From contig JAISVD010000109.1 of the NCBI GenBank assembly GCA_031271875.1, forward strand, positions 1 to 14,495: DNA of 14,495 nt. Direction: 5' to 3'. Made by a program: the position numbers and the translations under genes. The stretch is from Spirochaetaceae bacterium. Lineage in GTDB: Bacteria > Spirochaetota > Spirochaetia > Treponematales > Treponemataceae. Every line of letters starts with the position of its first letter. Within the stretch, counting starts at the first letter, position 1. Positions 1 through 5,347 of the stretch are shown piece by piece. The notes under the pieces are model-generated. The model was given only the letters and a program-made list of their open reading frames with translations. It had not been told where the DNA came from and did not search any database.

Positions 1-1
1 T

Positions 2-31
2 GACGCCCGCCATGCCTTGGGGCTACGATAA
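2..31 (+). CDS. 3' end of an unidentified upstream gene
   Basis: An open frame enters from the left edge and reads DARHALGLR before a TAA at 29-31. It stops three bases before the hisH ATG, a spacing typical of genes in one operon. Its position suggests another histidine gene, but the visible tail does not match the usual HisB ending (SSKGVL or STKGVL), and nine residues are too few to identify it. It may also be an accidental open frame. Confidence 0.35.
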   Translation, partial: DARHALGLR

Positions 32-34
32 ACC

Positions 35-709
35 ATGATCGGAATAGTTGATTACAATGCGGGGAATATCCGCAGTGTGGAGCTTGCCCTGCGGTTTCTG
101 GGGCTTGAATACCGTATCGCCAGGCGGCCTTCGGAACTTGAAAAAACTGAAAGGCTCATTTTTCCCGGAGTTGGGGAGGCATCCTACGCGATGGAGCAGC
201 TCTCCCGTTCAGGGTTTGATATATTTCTCAGGGAATACGCGGCATCCGGGCGGTATCTTCTGGGGGTGTGTCTTGGTTCCCAGATCATATTCAGCCATTC
301 AGATGAGGGGGGCGATGCTGATGCATCGCAGACCGACTGTCTCGGCCTTGTTCCCGGCGCTATCCGCCATTTTGACGCTCTTCTTCCGGCAGAGAGGCAG
401 ACCGGCGGCGGACGGCTCAAGATACCCCACATGGGATGGAACAATATCCGTTATGCGGGCGCGGAGCGCGGAGCTCCGCTCGATCCCCTTTTTAGGGGGA
501 TACCCGAAAATTCCGATTTCTATTTTGTCCACTCCTATGTTATCCAGCCGGAAGACCCCGGAGTGGTGACCGCCTATGCCGATTACGGCATCCCCGTCCC
601 TGCGGCAGTCAGAAGCGGCAATGTGTTTGCCGTGCAGTTCCATCCGGAAAAGTCGGGGGCCTGGGGGCTCGGAATACTCAGGAATTTTGCGGAGCTTGAC
701 CTATGCTGA
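35..709 (+). CDS. hisH: imidazole glycerol phosphate synthase, glutaminase subunit HisH
   Basis: HisH is the class I glutamine amidotransferase that hydrolyses glutamine and channels ammonia to HisF in histidine synthesis in the cytoplasm. The 224-residue protein starts MIGIVDYNAGN, typical of HisH. It has the nucleophile cysteine C79 in GVCLGSQ and the H203/E205 pair in FHPEKSG, so the catalytic triad is complete. Length is close to the family norm of about 200, with a few extra residues around AGAERGAP after the MGWN motif, where the DNA is palindromic. The last codons overlap the hisF start by 7 bases, which implies coupled, stoichiometric translation. HisH/HisF paralogues also amidate sugars in some surface polysaccharide loci with a PseA/WbpG partner. 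No such partner is visible here, so the histidine role is preferred. Confidence 0.93.
   Translation: MIGIVDYNAGNIRSVELALRFLGLEYRIARRPSELEKTERLIFPGVGEASYAMEQLSRSGFDIFLREYAASGRYLLGVCLGSQIIFSHSDEGGDADASQTDCLGLVPGAIRHFDALLPAERQTGGGRLKIPHMGWNNIRYAGAERGAPLDPLFRGIPENSDFYFVHSYVIQPEDPGVVTAYADYGIPVPAAVRSGNVFAVQFHPEKSGAWGLGILRNFAELDLC
468..479. repeat. 12-bp perfect palindrome inside hisH
   Basis: GCGGAGCTCCGC is a perfect 12-bp palindrome, embedded in an imperfect longer dyad at 464-481. It encodes part of an apparent extra loop (AERGAP) in HisH. Its core resembles the GCGGAGC/GCTCCGC arms of the hairpin at 11422-11440, but whether they are related is uncertain. Confidence 0.4.
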
Positions 710-1515
710 AAAAACGGATAATCGTCTGCCTCGATGTGAAGGACGGGCGCACGACAAAGGGCGTGAAATTTCTCGGAAATGTGGATATCGGCGATCCCGT
801 GGAGATGGCTGCGGAGTATTACCGCCAAGGTGTGGATGAACTCGTTTTTTACGATATTATGGCGTCCGCTTCGGGGCGGGGGCCCATACTCGACCTTATC
901 AGGCGGGTAGCGGAGAAGATATTCATTCCCTTTTGCGTTGGGGGCGGTATCGGCACCATCGACGATATCCGCAGTACTATCCTCGCGGGGGCGGAAAAAA
1001 TAAGCCTCAACTCCCAGGCGGTGAAAACTCCTTCCCTCATCACCGAGGGAGCCCGTGTTTTCGGGAACCAGTGCATCGTGCTGGGGATGGACGCTCTGCG
1101 GGACGGAACCATGCCCAGCGGATACCGGGTGTATATTAACGGCGGGCGGACGGCTACGGAACTGGATGCCCGGGAGTGGGCCTGCCGTGCGGTTGAGCTC
1201 GGAGCCGGTGAGATCGTGCTCAACTCCATCGACGCCGACGGAACCCGCGAAGGCTATGAGCTGCCCCTGACCCGCATGATCGCCGAGGCCGTCCCGGTTC
1301 CCGTGGTCGCTTCCGGCGGGGGCGGAAAGGTTTCCCATCTCGCTCAAGTCCTCACTCAGGGACAGGCGGACGCGGCGCTCATCGCTTCCATGGTTCACTC
1401 CGGGGAGTATACTCTTGGTTCGATAAAGCGGGAACTCCGGGAGATGGGTATCCCCGTAAGAACTTTGAGTAAATGCAGAGACGCTCAAAACACTGTCAAA
1501 GCGCTTGATATTTAA
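703..1515 (+). CDS. hisF: imidazole glycerol phosphate synthase, cyclase subunit HisF
   Basis: HisF is a TIM-barrel enzyme that combines PRFAR with ammonia from HisH to give imidazole glycerol phosphate and AICAR. The start MLKKRIIVCLDVKDG carries the general acid/base D11. The second catalytic aspartate, D130, lies in VLGMDA at exactly the expected position. The phosphate-binding glycine stretches CVGGGIG (78-84) and ASGGGG are present. The start codon lies inside hisH. The protein is 270 residues, against roughly 250-258 for the family. The core ends near GIPVR (residue 253), and a 17-residue tail encoded from 1462 follows, just where base composition begins to fall toward the AT-rich cassette. 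The tail is unlikely to affect the active site. Confidence 0.93.
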   Translation: MLKKRIIVCLDVKDGRTTKGVKFLGNVDIGDPVEMAAEYYRQGVDELVFYDIMASASGRGPILDLIRRVAEKIFIPFCVGGGIGTIDDIRSTILAGAEKISLNSQAVKTPSLITEGARVFGNQCIVLGMDALRDGTMPSGYRVYINGGRTATELDAREWACRAVELGAGEIVLNSIDADGTREGYELPLTRMIAEAVPVPVVASGGGGKVSHLAQVLTQGQADAALIASMVHSGEYTLGSIKRELREMGIPVRTLSKCRDAQNTVKALDI

Positions 1516-1541
1516 CTAATACAAGTGTTATTATTTATAAT
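1505..1541 (+). promoter_or_regulatory. putative promoter of the AT-rich cassette, with operator-like dyad
   Basis: TTGATA (1505-1510) is followed after 18 bases by TATTAT (1529-1534). A perfect TATAAT also occurs at 1536-1541, although without a good -35. Both -10 candidates lie in the perfect dyad GTTATTAT-TT-ATAATAAC (1527-1544), so a repressor binding the dyad would block transcription. In AT-rich DNA such matches arise easily, so this is tentative. Confidence 0.35.
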
Positions 1542-1555
1542 AACATAATCATTAT

Positions 1556-1589
1556 TAGGAGAATAGATAGCAAAGAAAAAATTCTCCTA
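1556..1589 (+). promoter_or_regulatory. 9-bp perfect hairpin in the probable leader of the cassette
   Basis: TAGGAGAAT (1556-1564) and ATTCTCCTA (1581-1589) are perfect inverted repeats around a 16-base A-rich loop. No T-tract follows, so it is not a classical terminator. It lies between the putative promoter and the first small ORF and could be a leader RNA structure or a protein-binding site. Confidence 0.4.
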
Positions 1590-1631
1590 TAAGAAAAAAT
1601 TAAGTGTAGACTTATTAAGAGGGGATGTTGA

Positions 1632-1808
1632 ATGGCTTCAAAATATAATTTTCTTGATAAAAATCCTACAGATATTATGACTGAGGATGAGATTGATAAT
1701 TTTGAGGAAGCTATGAGTCCTTTTAATTCTTCACGCAAAGCAGAGGAAAATAATCTTTCAGATTCAGTTGAAAGAGTTACTAAAGACCTAGAAAATATCT
1801 TATTTTAA
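1632..1808 (+). CDS. small acidic protein of unknown function (58 aa)
   Basis: I do not recognise this protein. ATG at 1632 is preceded by a good ribosome-binding site, AAGAGGGG (1617-1624), at 7 bases, and the frame runs to TAA at 1806-1808. The 58 residues begin MASKYNFLDKNP and are very acidic in the middle (TEDEIDNFEEAM), with a possible C-terminal amphipathic helix (SDSVERVTKDLENILF). There is no signal peptide, membrane segment or cysteine. Codon use is AT-rich, unlike the flanking genes. It is the first ORF of the cassette, and its stop codon lies in the left arm of a 12-bp hairpin. Small size, acidity and position before a basic protein would suit an antitoxin-like or inhibitor role, but nothing in the sequence proves it. 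Confidence 0.6.
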   Translation: MASKYNFLDKNPTDIMTEDEIDNFEEAMSPFNSSRKAEENNLSDSVERVTKDLENILF

Positions 1809-1833
1809 TAAAAATTATTGTTTTTTATTAAAA
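1803..1833 (+). repeat. 12-bp perfect AT-only inverted repeat after the first small ORF
   Basis: TTTTAATAAAAA (1803-1814) and TTTTTATTAAAA (1822-1833) pair perfectly around a 7-base loop. The left arm includes the stop codon of the 58-residue ORF. The stem is all A/T and no T-run follows, so it would be a weak terminator. It could partly uncouple the first ORF from the downstream ones. Confidence 0.4.
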
Positions 1834-1851
1834 CAGTAATCAGGAAATTTT

Positions 1852-1935
1852 ATGTGTGATACAGATAGTTATGGTTCTCACTGTTGGCTTCCAAGTATAG
1901 AATTGCTTGCACATAGAGTATTCAAGATTTTTTAA
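1852..1935 (+). CDS. 27-codon ORF, leader peptide or 5' part of a broken gene
   Basis: ATG at 1852 has an SD-like AGGA 7 bases upstream. The frame reads MCDTDSYGSHCWLPS..., 27 residues, and ends at TAA (1933-1935). The next codon, TTG at 1936, opens the 121-residue ORF in the same reading frame, so the two are separated only by a single stop codon. This fits three cases: a short leader peptide, an intact gene interrupted by a nonsense mutation, or stop-codon read-through. The peptide has two cysteines and one tryptophan and no recognised motif. Confidence 0.4.
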   Translation: MCDTDSYGSHCWLPSIELLAHRVFKIF

Positions 1936-2301
1936 TTGAAAGAAGGTGGTCAATGTTTAAGACTTTCTGAGACAAATTTAAAACAATTATCTGTGTGTTA
2001 TAAACGTAATCTTGATACATTTAAAAATGCCTCCTTTGGAAAACATGCACATGAAATTCGGATAGACCAGCATAAAATCGCTGCAGTATATATCCAATCT
2101 ATTTTAGAGTGTAAACCATTTTGTATTGATGTAACCGAATGGGACTCTACCAAAAAATGCAGACTTCGTATGGAACCTCATTATAAAAATTGTTTTTTAC
2201 AACTTATGCACCATTATTTAAAACACCCAGAATCATTAGATATAATCGGTATGGCTCACATTATTTATTTTATAGAGCATCAATTTTTTCATCCTGTATA
2301 A
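1936..2301 (+). CDS. small basic Cys/His-rich protein of unknown function
   Basis: I do not recognise this protein. The open frame is 121 codons from a TTG at 1936, and the true start is unclear. It is rich in cysteine (six) and histidine, basic, and predicted to be mostly helical. The segment HAHEIRIDQHKIAAVYIQSI looks like a conserved helix pair, and the end IIYFIEHQFFHPV is hydrophobic and aromatic. No signal peptide is present. The best ribosome-binding site, AAGGTGG (1943-1949), points to an ATG at 1953 in another frame that stops after five codons. A one-base shift would join that start to this frame. Base composition (28% GC in the line 1981-2040 by hand count) differs sharply from the neighbours, indicating acquisition by transfer. 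Confidence 0.55.
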   Translation: MKEGGQCLRLSETNLKQLSVCYKRNLDTFKNASFGKHAHEIRIDQHKIAAVYIQSILECKPFCIDVTEWDSTKKCRLRMEPHYKNCFLQLMHHYLKHPESLDIIGMAHIIYFIEHQFFHPV

Positions 2302-2310
2302 ACAGACGAT

Positions 2311-2351
2311 GGAAGCAATTGCAAAACTATGAAAGTTTTGCAATTGCTTCC
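2311..2351. repeat. 18-bp perfect hairpin with nested palindrome
   Basis: GGAAGCAATTGCAAAACT (2311-2328) is followed by a 5-base loop (ATGAA) and its exact reverse complement (2334-2351). Each arm contains the self-complementary GCAATTGC. It lies between the convergent 121-codon ORF and queD, where a terminator would be expected, but no T-run follows on either strand. It may mark the edge of the acquired cassette. Confidence 0.7.
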
Positions 2352-2392
2352 AAATGACAATAGTAGAGATAGTATATAGCACTGATTCACAG

Positions 2393-2779
2393 TCAGTCCC
2401 TTTCTGAAATCCCGGACCTCGCGCGGCTCCCCGGCGTTTCATACACGTCCACCGCAAAGAGCGGCGCTTCGGGCAGCAGTTGTTTCAGCTCCGTGAATAT
2501 GTATTCCGCGATCCGTTCCGCGCTGGGATTACCGGCGAAAATCTCCATGTCGTTCAGGTTCCTGTGATCCAGGGTCCCGCAAACCTCCCGGAGCGCTTTT
2601 TTCAGCGCCCCGAAGTCGAGGAGCATTCCCCCCTCGCTGAGAGTGTCCCCCCTGGCGTGGGCGAGAACCCGGTAGTTGTGGCCGTGCAGGTTCTCACATT
2701 TTCCGTGATAATTTTCGAGATAGTGGGCCGCGGCAAAATCCGCTTCGACCCGGACTTCATAATAATGGTTCCTGTTCAT
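2393..2779 (-). CDS. queD: 6-carboxy-5,6,7,8-tetrahydropterin synthase QueD
   Basis: QueD converts 7,8-dihydroneopterin triphosphate to 6-carboxytetrahydropterin, an early step toward queuosine and other 7-deazapurines. The 128-residue protein has the zinc histidines H19 (AAAHYL), H32 and H34 (ENLHGHNY), the catalytic cysteine C28, the D71-H72 pair (LDHRNLND) and the late glutamate E114 (VYETPGS), all in family order and spacing. NPSAERIAEYI is the usual substrate-pocket helix. The start ATG is preceded by AAGGAG and lies inside the end of the upstream YqfO-ACT gene (23-base overlap), so the two are translated from one message. The related eukaryotic-type 6-pyruvoyl tetrahydropterin synthase is the alternative, but size and context favour QueD. 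Confidence 0.92.
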   Translation of the reverse strand: MNRNHYYEVRVEADFAAAHYLENYHGKCENLHGHNYRVLAHARGDTLSEGGMLLDFGALKKALREVCGTLDHRNLNDMEIFAGNPSAERIAEYIFTELKQLLPEAPLFAVDVYETPGSRARSGISERD

Positions 2780-3506
2780 CCCCTCTCCTTGATCCTGTAA
2801 TGGTATACCCAGCCTTCTCCAGCACGGCGGCGGCGGAATCTGTATTTTCTTTTCTCACAAGTATGTAATCGGTGTTGAATGTGGAAACAGCGAAGACCGG
2901 TATCCGCGCTCCCGCGAGTACGGAAGTTATACCCGCCAGTACTCCGGTGAGTGAAAAATCGAGCGGCCCCCGGACTTTCAGGCAGTTCCAGCCGTCACTC
3001 CGGGCAATACAGCCAGCGGGCGCTTTCTCCGCAGGGCAAACCAGGGAACATTCATCTTCCGTCCGGGAAAGAAACGTGTAGGATTCGCTCAAGTCCAGCC
3101 CGGAAAGATCGGCCTCTCCTTTTTCAGCGAGTTTGCACACCGAAAAAAGCATCGGCAGCAGTTCAAGTGTCAGCTCAGGGGGCTTTTCCAAAGAGGTAAG
3201 GGCAATGATATTGATTACCGGCTCTTCATAGGGGTGTACCGAGCGGATTGCGGAAACAGTATTCCGCAGATTCTCCCCAAGACAGCATACCTCCACTTTG
3301 TACTCCTCCGCCTCACAGAGTACCCCTTCGGTACCGTTATAGGGGGAAGAACCGTTCAGAGGTCTCCAGCACCCGGATACGGTACTCCATGAAAGACATC
3401 TGTCATAGTTACCCAAATGCCCCGCCCCGGAGGAACGCAGGACCTCCCGGAGATTCTCAAAATGTGACCGGGGAATGAATATTTCGAGCTTGAAAAGGTC
3501 AGCCAT
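2757..3506 (-). CDS. YqfO/NIF3-insert-like domain fused to an ACT domain
   Basis: A 249-residue soluble protein. Residues 1-103 match the PII/CutA-like domain found as an insert in NIF3/YqfO proteins: MADLFKLEIFIPRSH start, GAGHLGNYDRC (27-37), WRPLNGSSPY (48-57), VHPYEEPVI (90-98). Residues 108-235 match an ACT_7-type ligand domain: LTLELLP, GPLDFSLTGVLAGI (180-193), VFAVSTFNTDYILV (204-217). ACT_7 domains of the CASTOR type bind amino acids, so a sensor role is likely but the ligand is unknown. The frame could extend to a TTG at 3587, but that codon belongs to the -35 box TTGACA, so ATG 3506 is chosen. Its SD (GAGGAG) is rather far, about 14 bases away. Overlap with queD suggests a shared operon. 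Confidence 0.8.
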   Translation of the reverse strand: MADLFKLEIFIPRSHFENLREVLRSSGAGHLGNYDRCLSWSTVSGCWRPLNGSSPYNGTEGVLCEAEEYKVEVCCLGENLRNTVSAIRSVHPYEEPVINIIALTSLEKPPELTLELLPMLFSVCKLAEKGEADLSGLDLSESYTFLSRTEDECSLVCPAEKAPAGCIARSDGWNCLKVRGPLDFSLTGVLAGITSVLAGARIPVFAVSTFNTDYILVRKENTDSAAAVLEKAGYTITGSRRGDEQEPLL

Positions 3507-3558
3507 AGCGGATTTTTCGTATCTCCTCAATTCTTGTGCGGAAAATTCCCGCAAAATC

Positions 3559-3587
3559 AGTGTAGATAGAGCTCCCTCCGGTGTCAA
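3559..3587 (-). promoter_or_regulatory. promoter of the YqfO-ACT/queD operon
   Basis: On the minus strand TTGACA (3587-3582) is followed by exactly 17 bases and TACACT (3564-3559). This is a consensus -35 with a -10 matching at four of six positions. Transcription would begin near 3552, leaving a leader of about 45 bases before ATG 3506. It rules out the longer ORF start at 3587. Confidence 0.65.
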
Positions 3588-3671
3588 GCAAGGATTTTAC
3601 AGATGAAAAGAAAATAAAGAGTCCCAACGGGCCAGCTTTCGGGAAAATATCCATAATTGGCACCTATTACA

Positions 3672-3700
3672 TTGACATCAAGCTGCTTTTTGCTCATATT
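3672..3700 (+). promoter_or_regulatory. promoter giving a probable leaderless transcript
   Basis: TTGACA (3672-3677), a 17-base spacer and CATATT (3695-3700, four of six to TATAAT). The predicted start of transcription, six to seven bases after the -10, falls at or next to the A of the ATG at 3707. No Shine-Dalgarno sequence precedes that ATG, which fits a leaderless message. Confidence 0.5.
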
Positions 3701-3706
3701 ACTATT

Positions 3707-5257
3707 ATGGCAAAGAAGAATGTATCGGAGAATGATGGTTTTTTCGAAAAAATAGTCGGTTTAATTTTCAGATCAAGCGATCCCGAGGCGGAAAAAAAGC
3801 GGCAATTGAAAAATATTGCCAAGGAGTTATTAAAAAGCAAATACAGGTTTTATAAACCCGGGAGCGGAGAGGCTTTACCCGGTATGGCAAAGTTCTTTTT
3901 TGATATCTATAAAACCGTAGCCGCCGCACAGACATTGCTTTATGCCGGACAGTCATCGAATGTGGTTCAGAATATTATAATAGAATCGGTATTTACCGAA
4001 AAACAGCGAAAAATCGCGCCTCTGCTTACGGAAGAGTCGATACGGGAGCGGGCGAATACCATTCAGGTGAAGGTCCTCGTCAAACAGGTGAAGGAGGAAC
4101 TTTCAGCTTTTGTGTCTGAATTCGATAATAACAGAATAGCAGAGATCGATAGGCTCTATTCCCGGTTTACCGCGCTGACTGCGTTTGTGGGCTTTGACTA
4201 CCATTTCCTGCTCAAGAAATTTGATTCCTCCCTGCCGGAACGCAATTTCAACTATACCCCCCATTTTGAAGCTATCCGGGGCGAATATGTGGTTGATGAC
4301 CTCAAGGATTTTATCTCTGTGGCATGGCCGCTCCCCATGGATTCAGCATGGGCAGACACTTTTGCCATCATCAAGACATACAGAGAGGTAGAACCTGTTG
4401 CTCCGGGGGCATGGAACAAGCTGATGTCGAGGATTCAGGACCTGAAAAACTCACGGATTCTGGAAAAGATCATCCAGCACAGCTCAAAGGACCCTGTATA
4501 TAACGTTTCCTATACGACCGGTTCCGAGCATATCGCGGCTCCGTATATTGAAAAGCTGAAAACCCAGACAGAGCTTGTGCTTAACAAGCTCCAGCAGGAG
4601 AGACAGAACAATAAGGTCAATGACCTTCTGATGAAACTGTTCGAGGCAACAGAGATCGTGCGGCTCCGCAACTATTCCGAACGGGGAAACGCCGTTTTTC
4701 AGCAGAAGATGATCAGCGGCTATCTGTACTATGACCCGCTCAATTATATGAAGGCATTCCTTATAGATTATTTTAAAAAGGATATCCGTGAGGTTTCCGA
4801 ACTTGTGTTGGTGCGGGGACAGTGGTCCACAGCAACCCTTGCCAACGAGATGTCCGAGGCCTACCACAGCCTTCTTGAAACTTCGAATAAAATTACCGCC
4901 TTTGACGAGTCCCTTGCGGAGGACAGCGATCTCGGGGTGAAACTCAAAACCCTCACCATGCGTATGGACCGTGACAAGGAGGCGGGAAACATTCTCCGTT
5001 CCCAGCTCAAGGATATTAATGAGCGCGCCCTGAATTTTCTTACGAACGGCAGCCAGAACCTGGTGGTCTATGCGCGGAACCTCAAGAATATCCTCGAAGA
5101 CAAGGAGAAGCCGCATCCGGAGATCATTATCAACTGGAAGGAGCTTGACCATTACAGCGAAGAACCCTTCAAGGATCGGGGTGTTGCTGTATATAAACAG
5201 ATATATCTCTTTATAACACTGATGCAGATGTTCCTTAAACCCTCTTCGGGACAATAG
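3707..5257 (+). CDS. large helical protein of unknown function, probably spirochaete-specific (DUF5312-like)
   Basis: The 516-residue protein starts MAKKNVSENDGFFEKIVGLI. From memory it resembles a family of long, soluble, helical proteins found in Spirochaetales (DUF5312); this was not checked. It has no signal peptide or convincing membrane segment. It is mostly alpha-helical with coiled-coil-like charged stretches (KLQQERQNNKVNDLLMKLFE, RMDRDKEAGNILRSQLKDIN), many aromatic residues and a conserved-looking end (INWKELDHYSEEPF). The frame stays open to a GTG at 3581, but the region 3581-3706 includes a promoter and has no ribosome-binding site, so M at 3707 is preferred. It stands alone between a divergent operon and a convergent one and ends at the 5289 terminator. 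Function is not known. Confidence 0.8.
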   Translation: MAKKNVSENDGFFEKIVGLIFRSSDPEAEKKRQLKNIAKELLKSKYRFYKPGSGEALPGMAKFFFDIYKTVAAAQTLLYAGQSSNVVQNIIIESVFTEKQRKIAPLLTEESIRERANTIQVKVLVKQVKEELSAFVSEFDNNRIAEIDRLYSRFTALTAFVGFDYHFLLKKFDSSLPERNFNYTPHFEAIRGEYVVDDLKDFISVAWPLPMDSAWADTFAIIKTYREVEPVAPGAWNKLMSRIQDLKNSRILEKIIQHSSKDPVYNVSYTTGSEHIAAPYIEKLKTQTELVLNKLQQERQNNKVNDLLMKLFEATEIVRLRNYSERGNAVFQQKMISGYLYYDPLNYMKAFLIDYFKKDIREVSELVLVRGQWSTATLANEMSEAYHSLLETSNKITAFDESLAEDSDLGVKLKTLTMRMDRDKEAGNILRSQLKDINERALNFLTNGSQNLVVYARNLKNILEDKEKPHPEIIINWKELDHYSEEPFKDRGVAVYKQIYLFITLMQMFLKPSSGQ

Positions 5258-5281
5258 GAGCGGATTTCCCTCCTGGTGAAT

Positions 5282-5317
5282 AAAAAAAGGTATCAGGATC
5301 ACCCTGATACCTTTTTT
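5282..5317. terminator. bidirectional intrinsic terminator
   Basis: GGTATCAGG (5289-5297) pairs with CCTGATACC (5303-5311) around a 5-base loop. An A-run (5282-5288) flanks the left side and a T-run (5312-5317) the right. It therefore ends both the plus-strand gene that stops at 5257 and the minus-strand met operon whose last gene stops at 5348. Confidence 0.9.
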
Positions 5318-5347
5318 ATTTATGCCCGCCATACCGGCAGCGGTCTG

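Noticed and set aside
483..502. Hairpin ATCCCC...GGGGGAT with T-run in hisH, as an internal terminator
   Set aside because: The T-run is in the loop, not after the stem, and the sequence codes for the normal DPLFRGIP segment of HisH.
583..1488. 301-codon minus-strand open frame opposite hisH/hisF
   Set aside because: It lies across two clearly real genes, has low-complexity composition typical of a shadow frame and matches no family.
35..1515. HisH/HisF as sugar amidotransferase subunits of a polysaccharide locus
   Set aside because: No PseA/WbpG-like partner is nearby, and the glycan genes are 7 kb away; ordinary histidine synthesis is simpler.
4484..5332. 282-codon minus-strand open frame opposite the 516-residue protein
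   Set aside because: It runs through the terminator at 5289-5311 and overlaps a well-supported gene; no motif or ribosome site.
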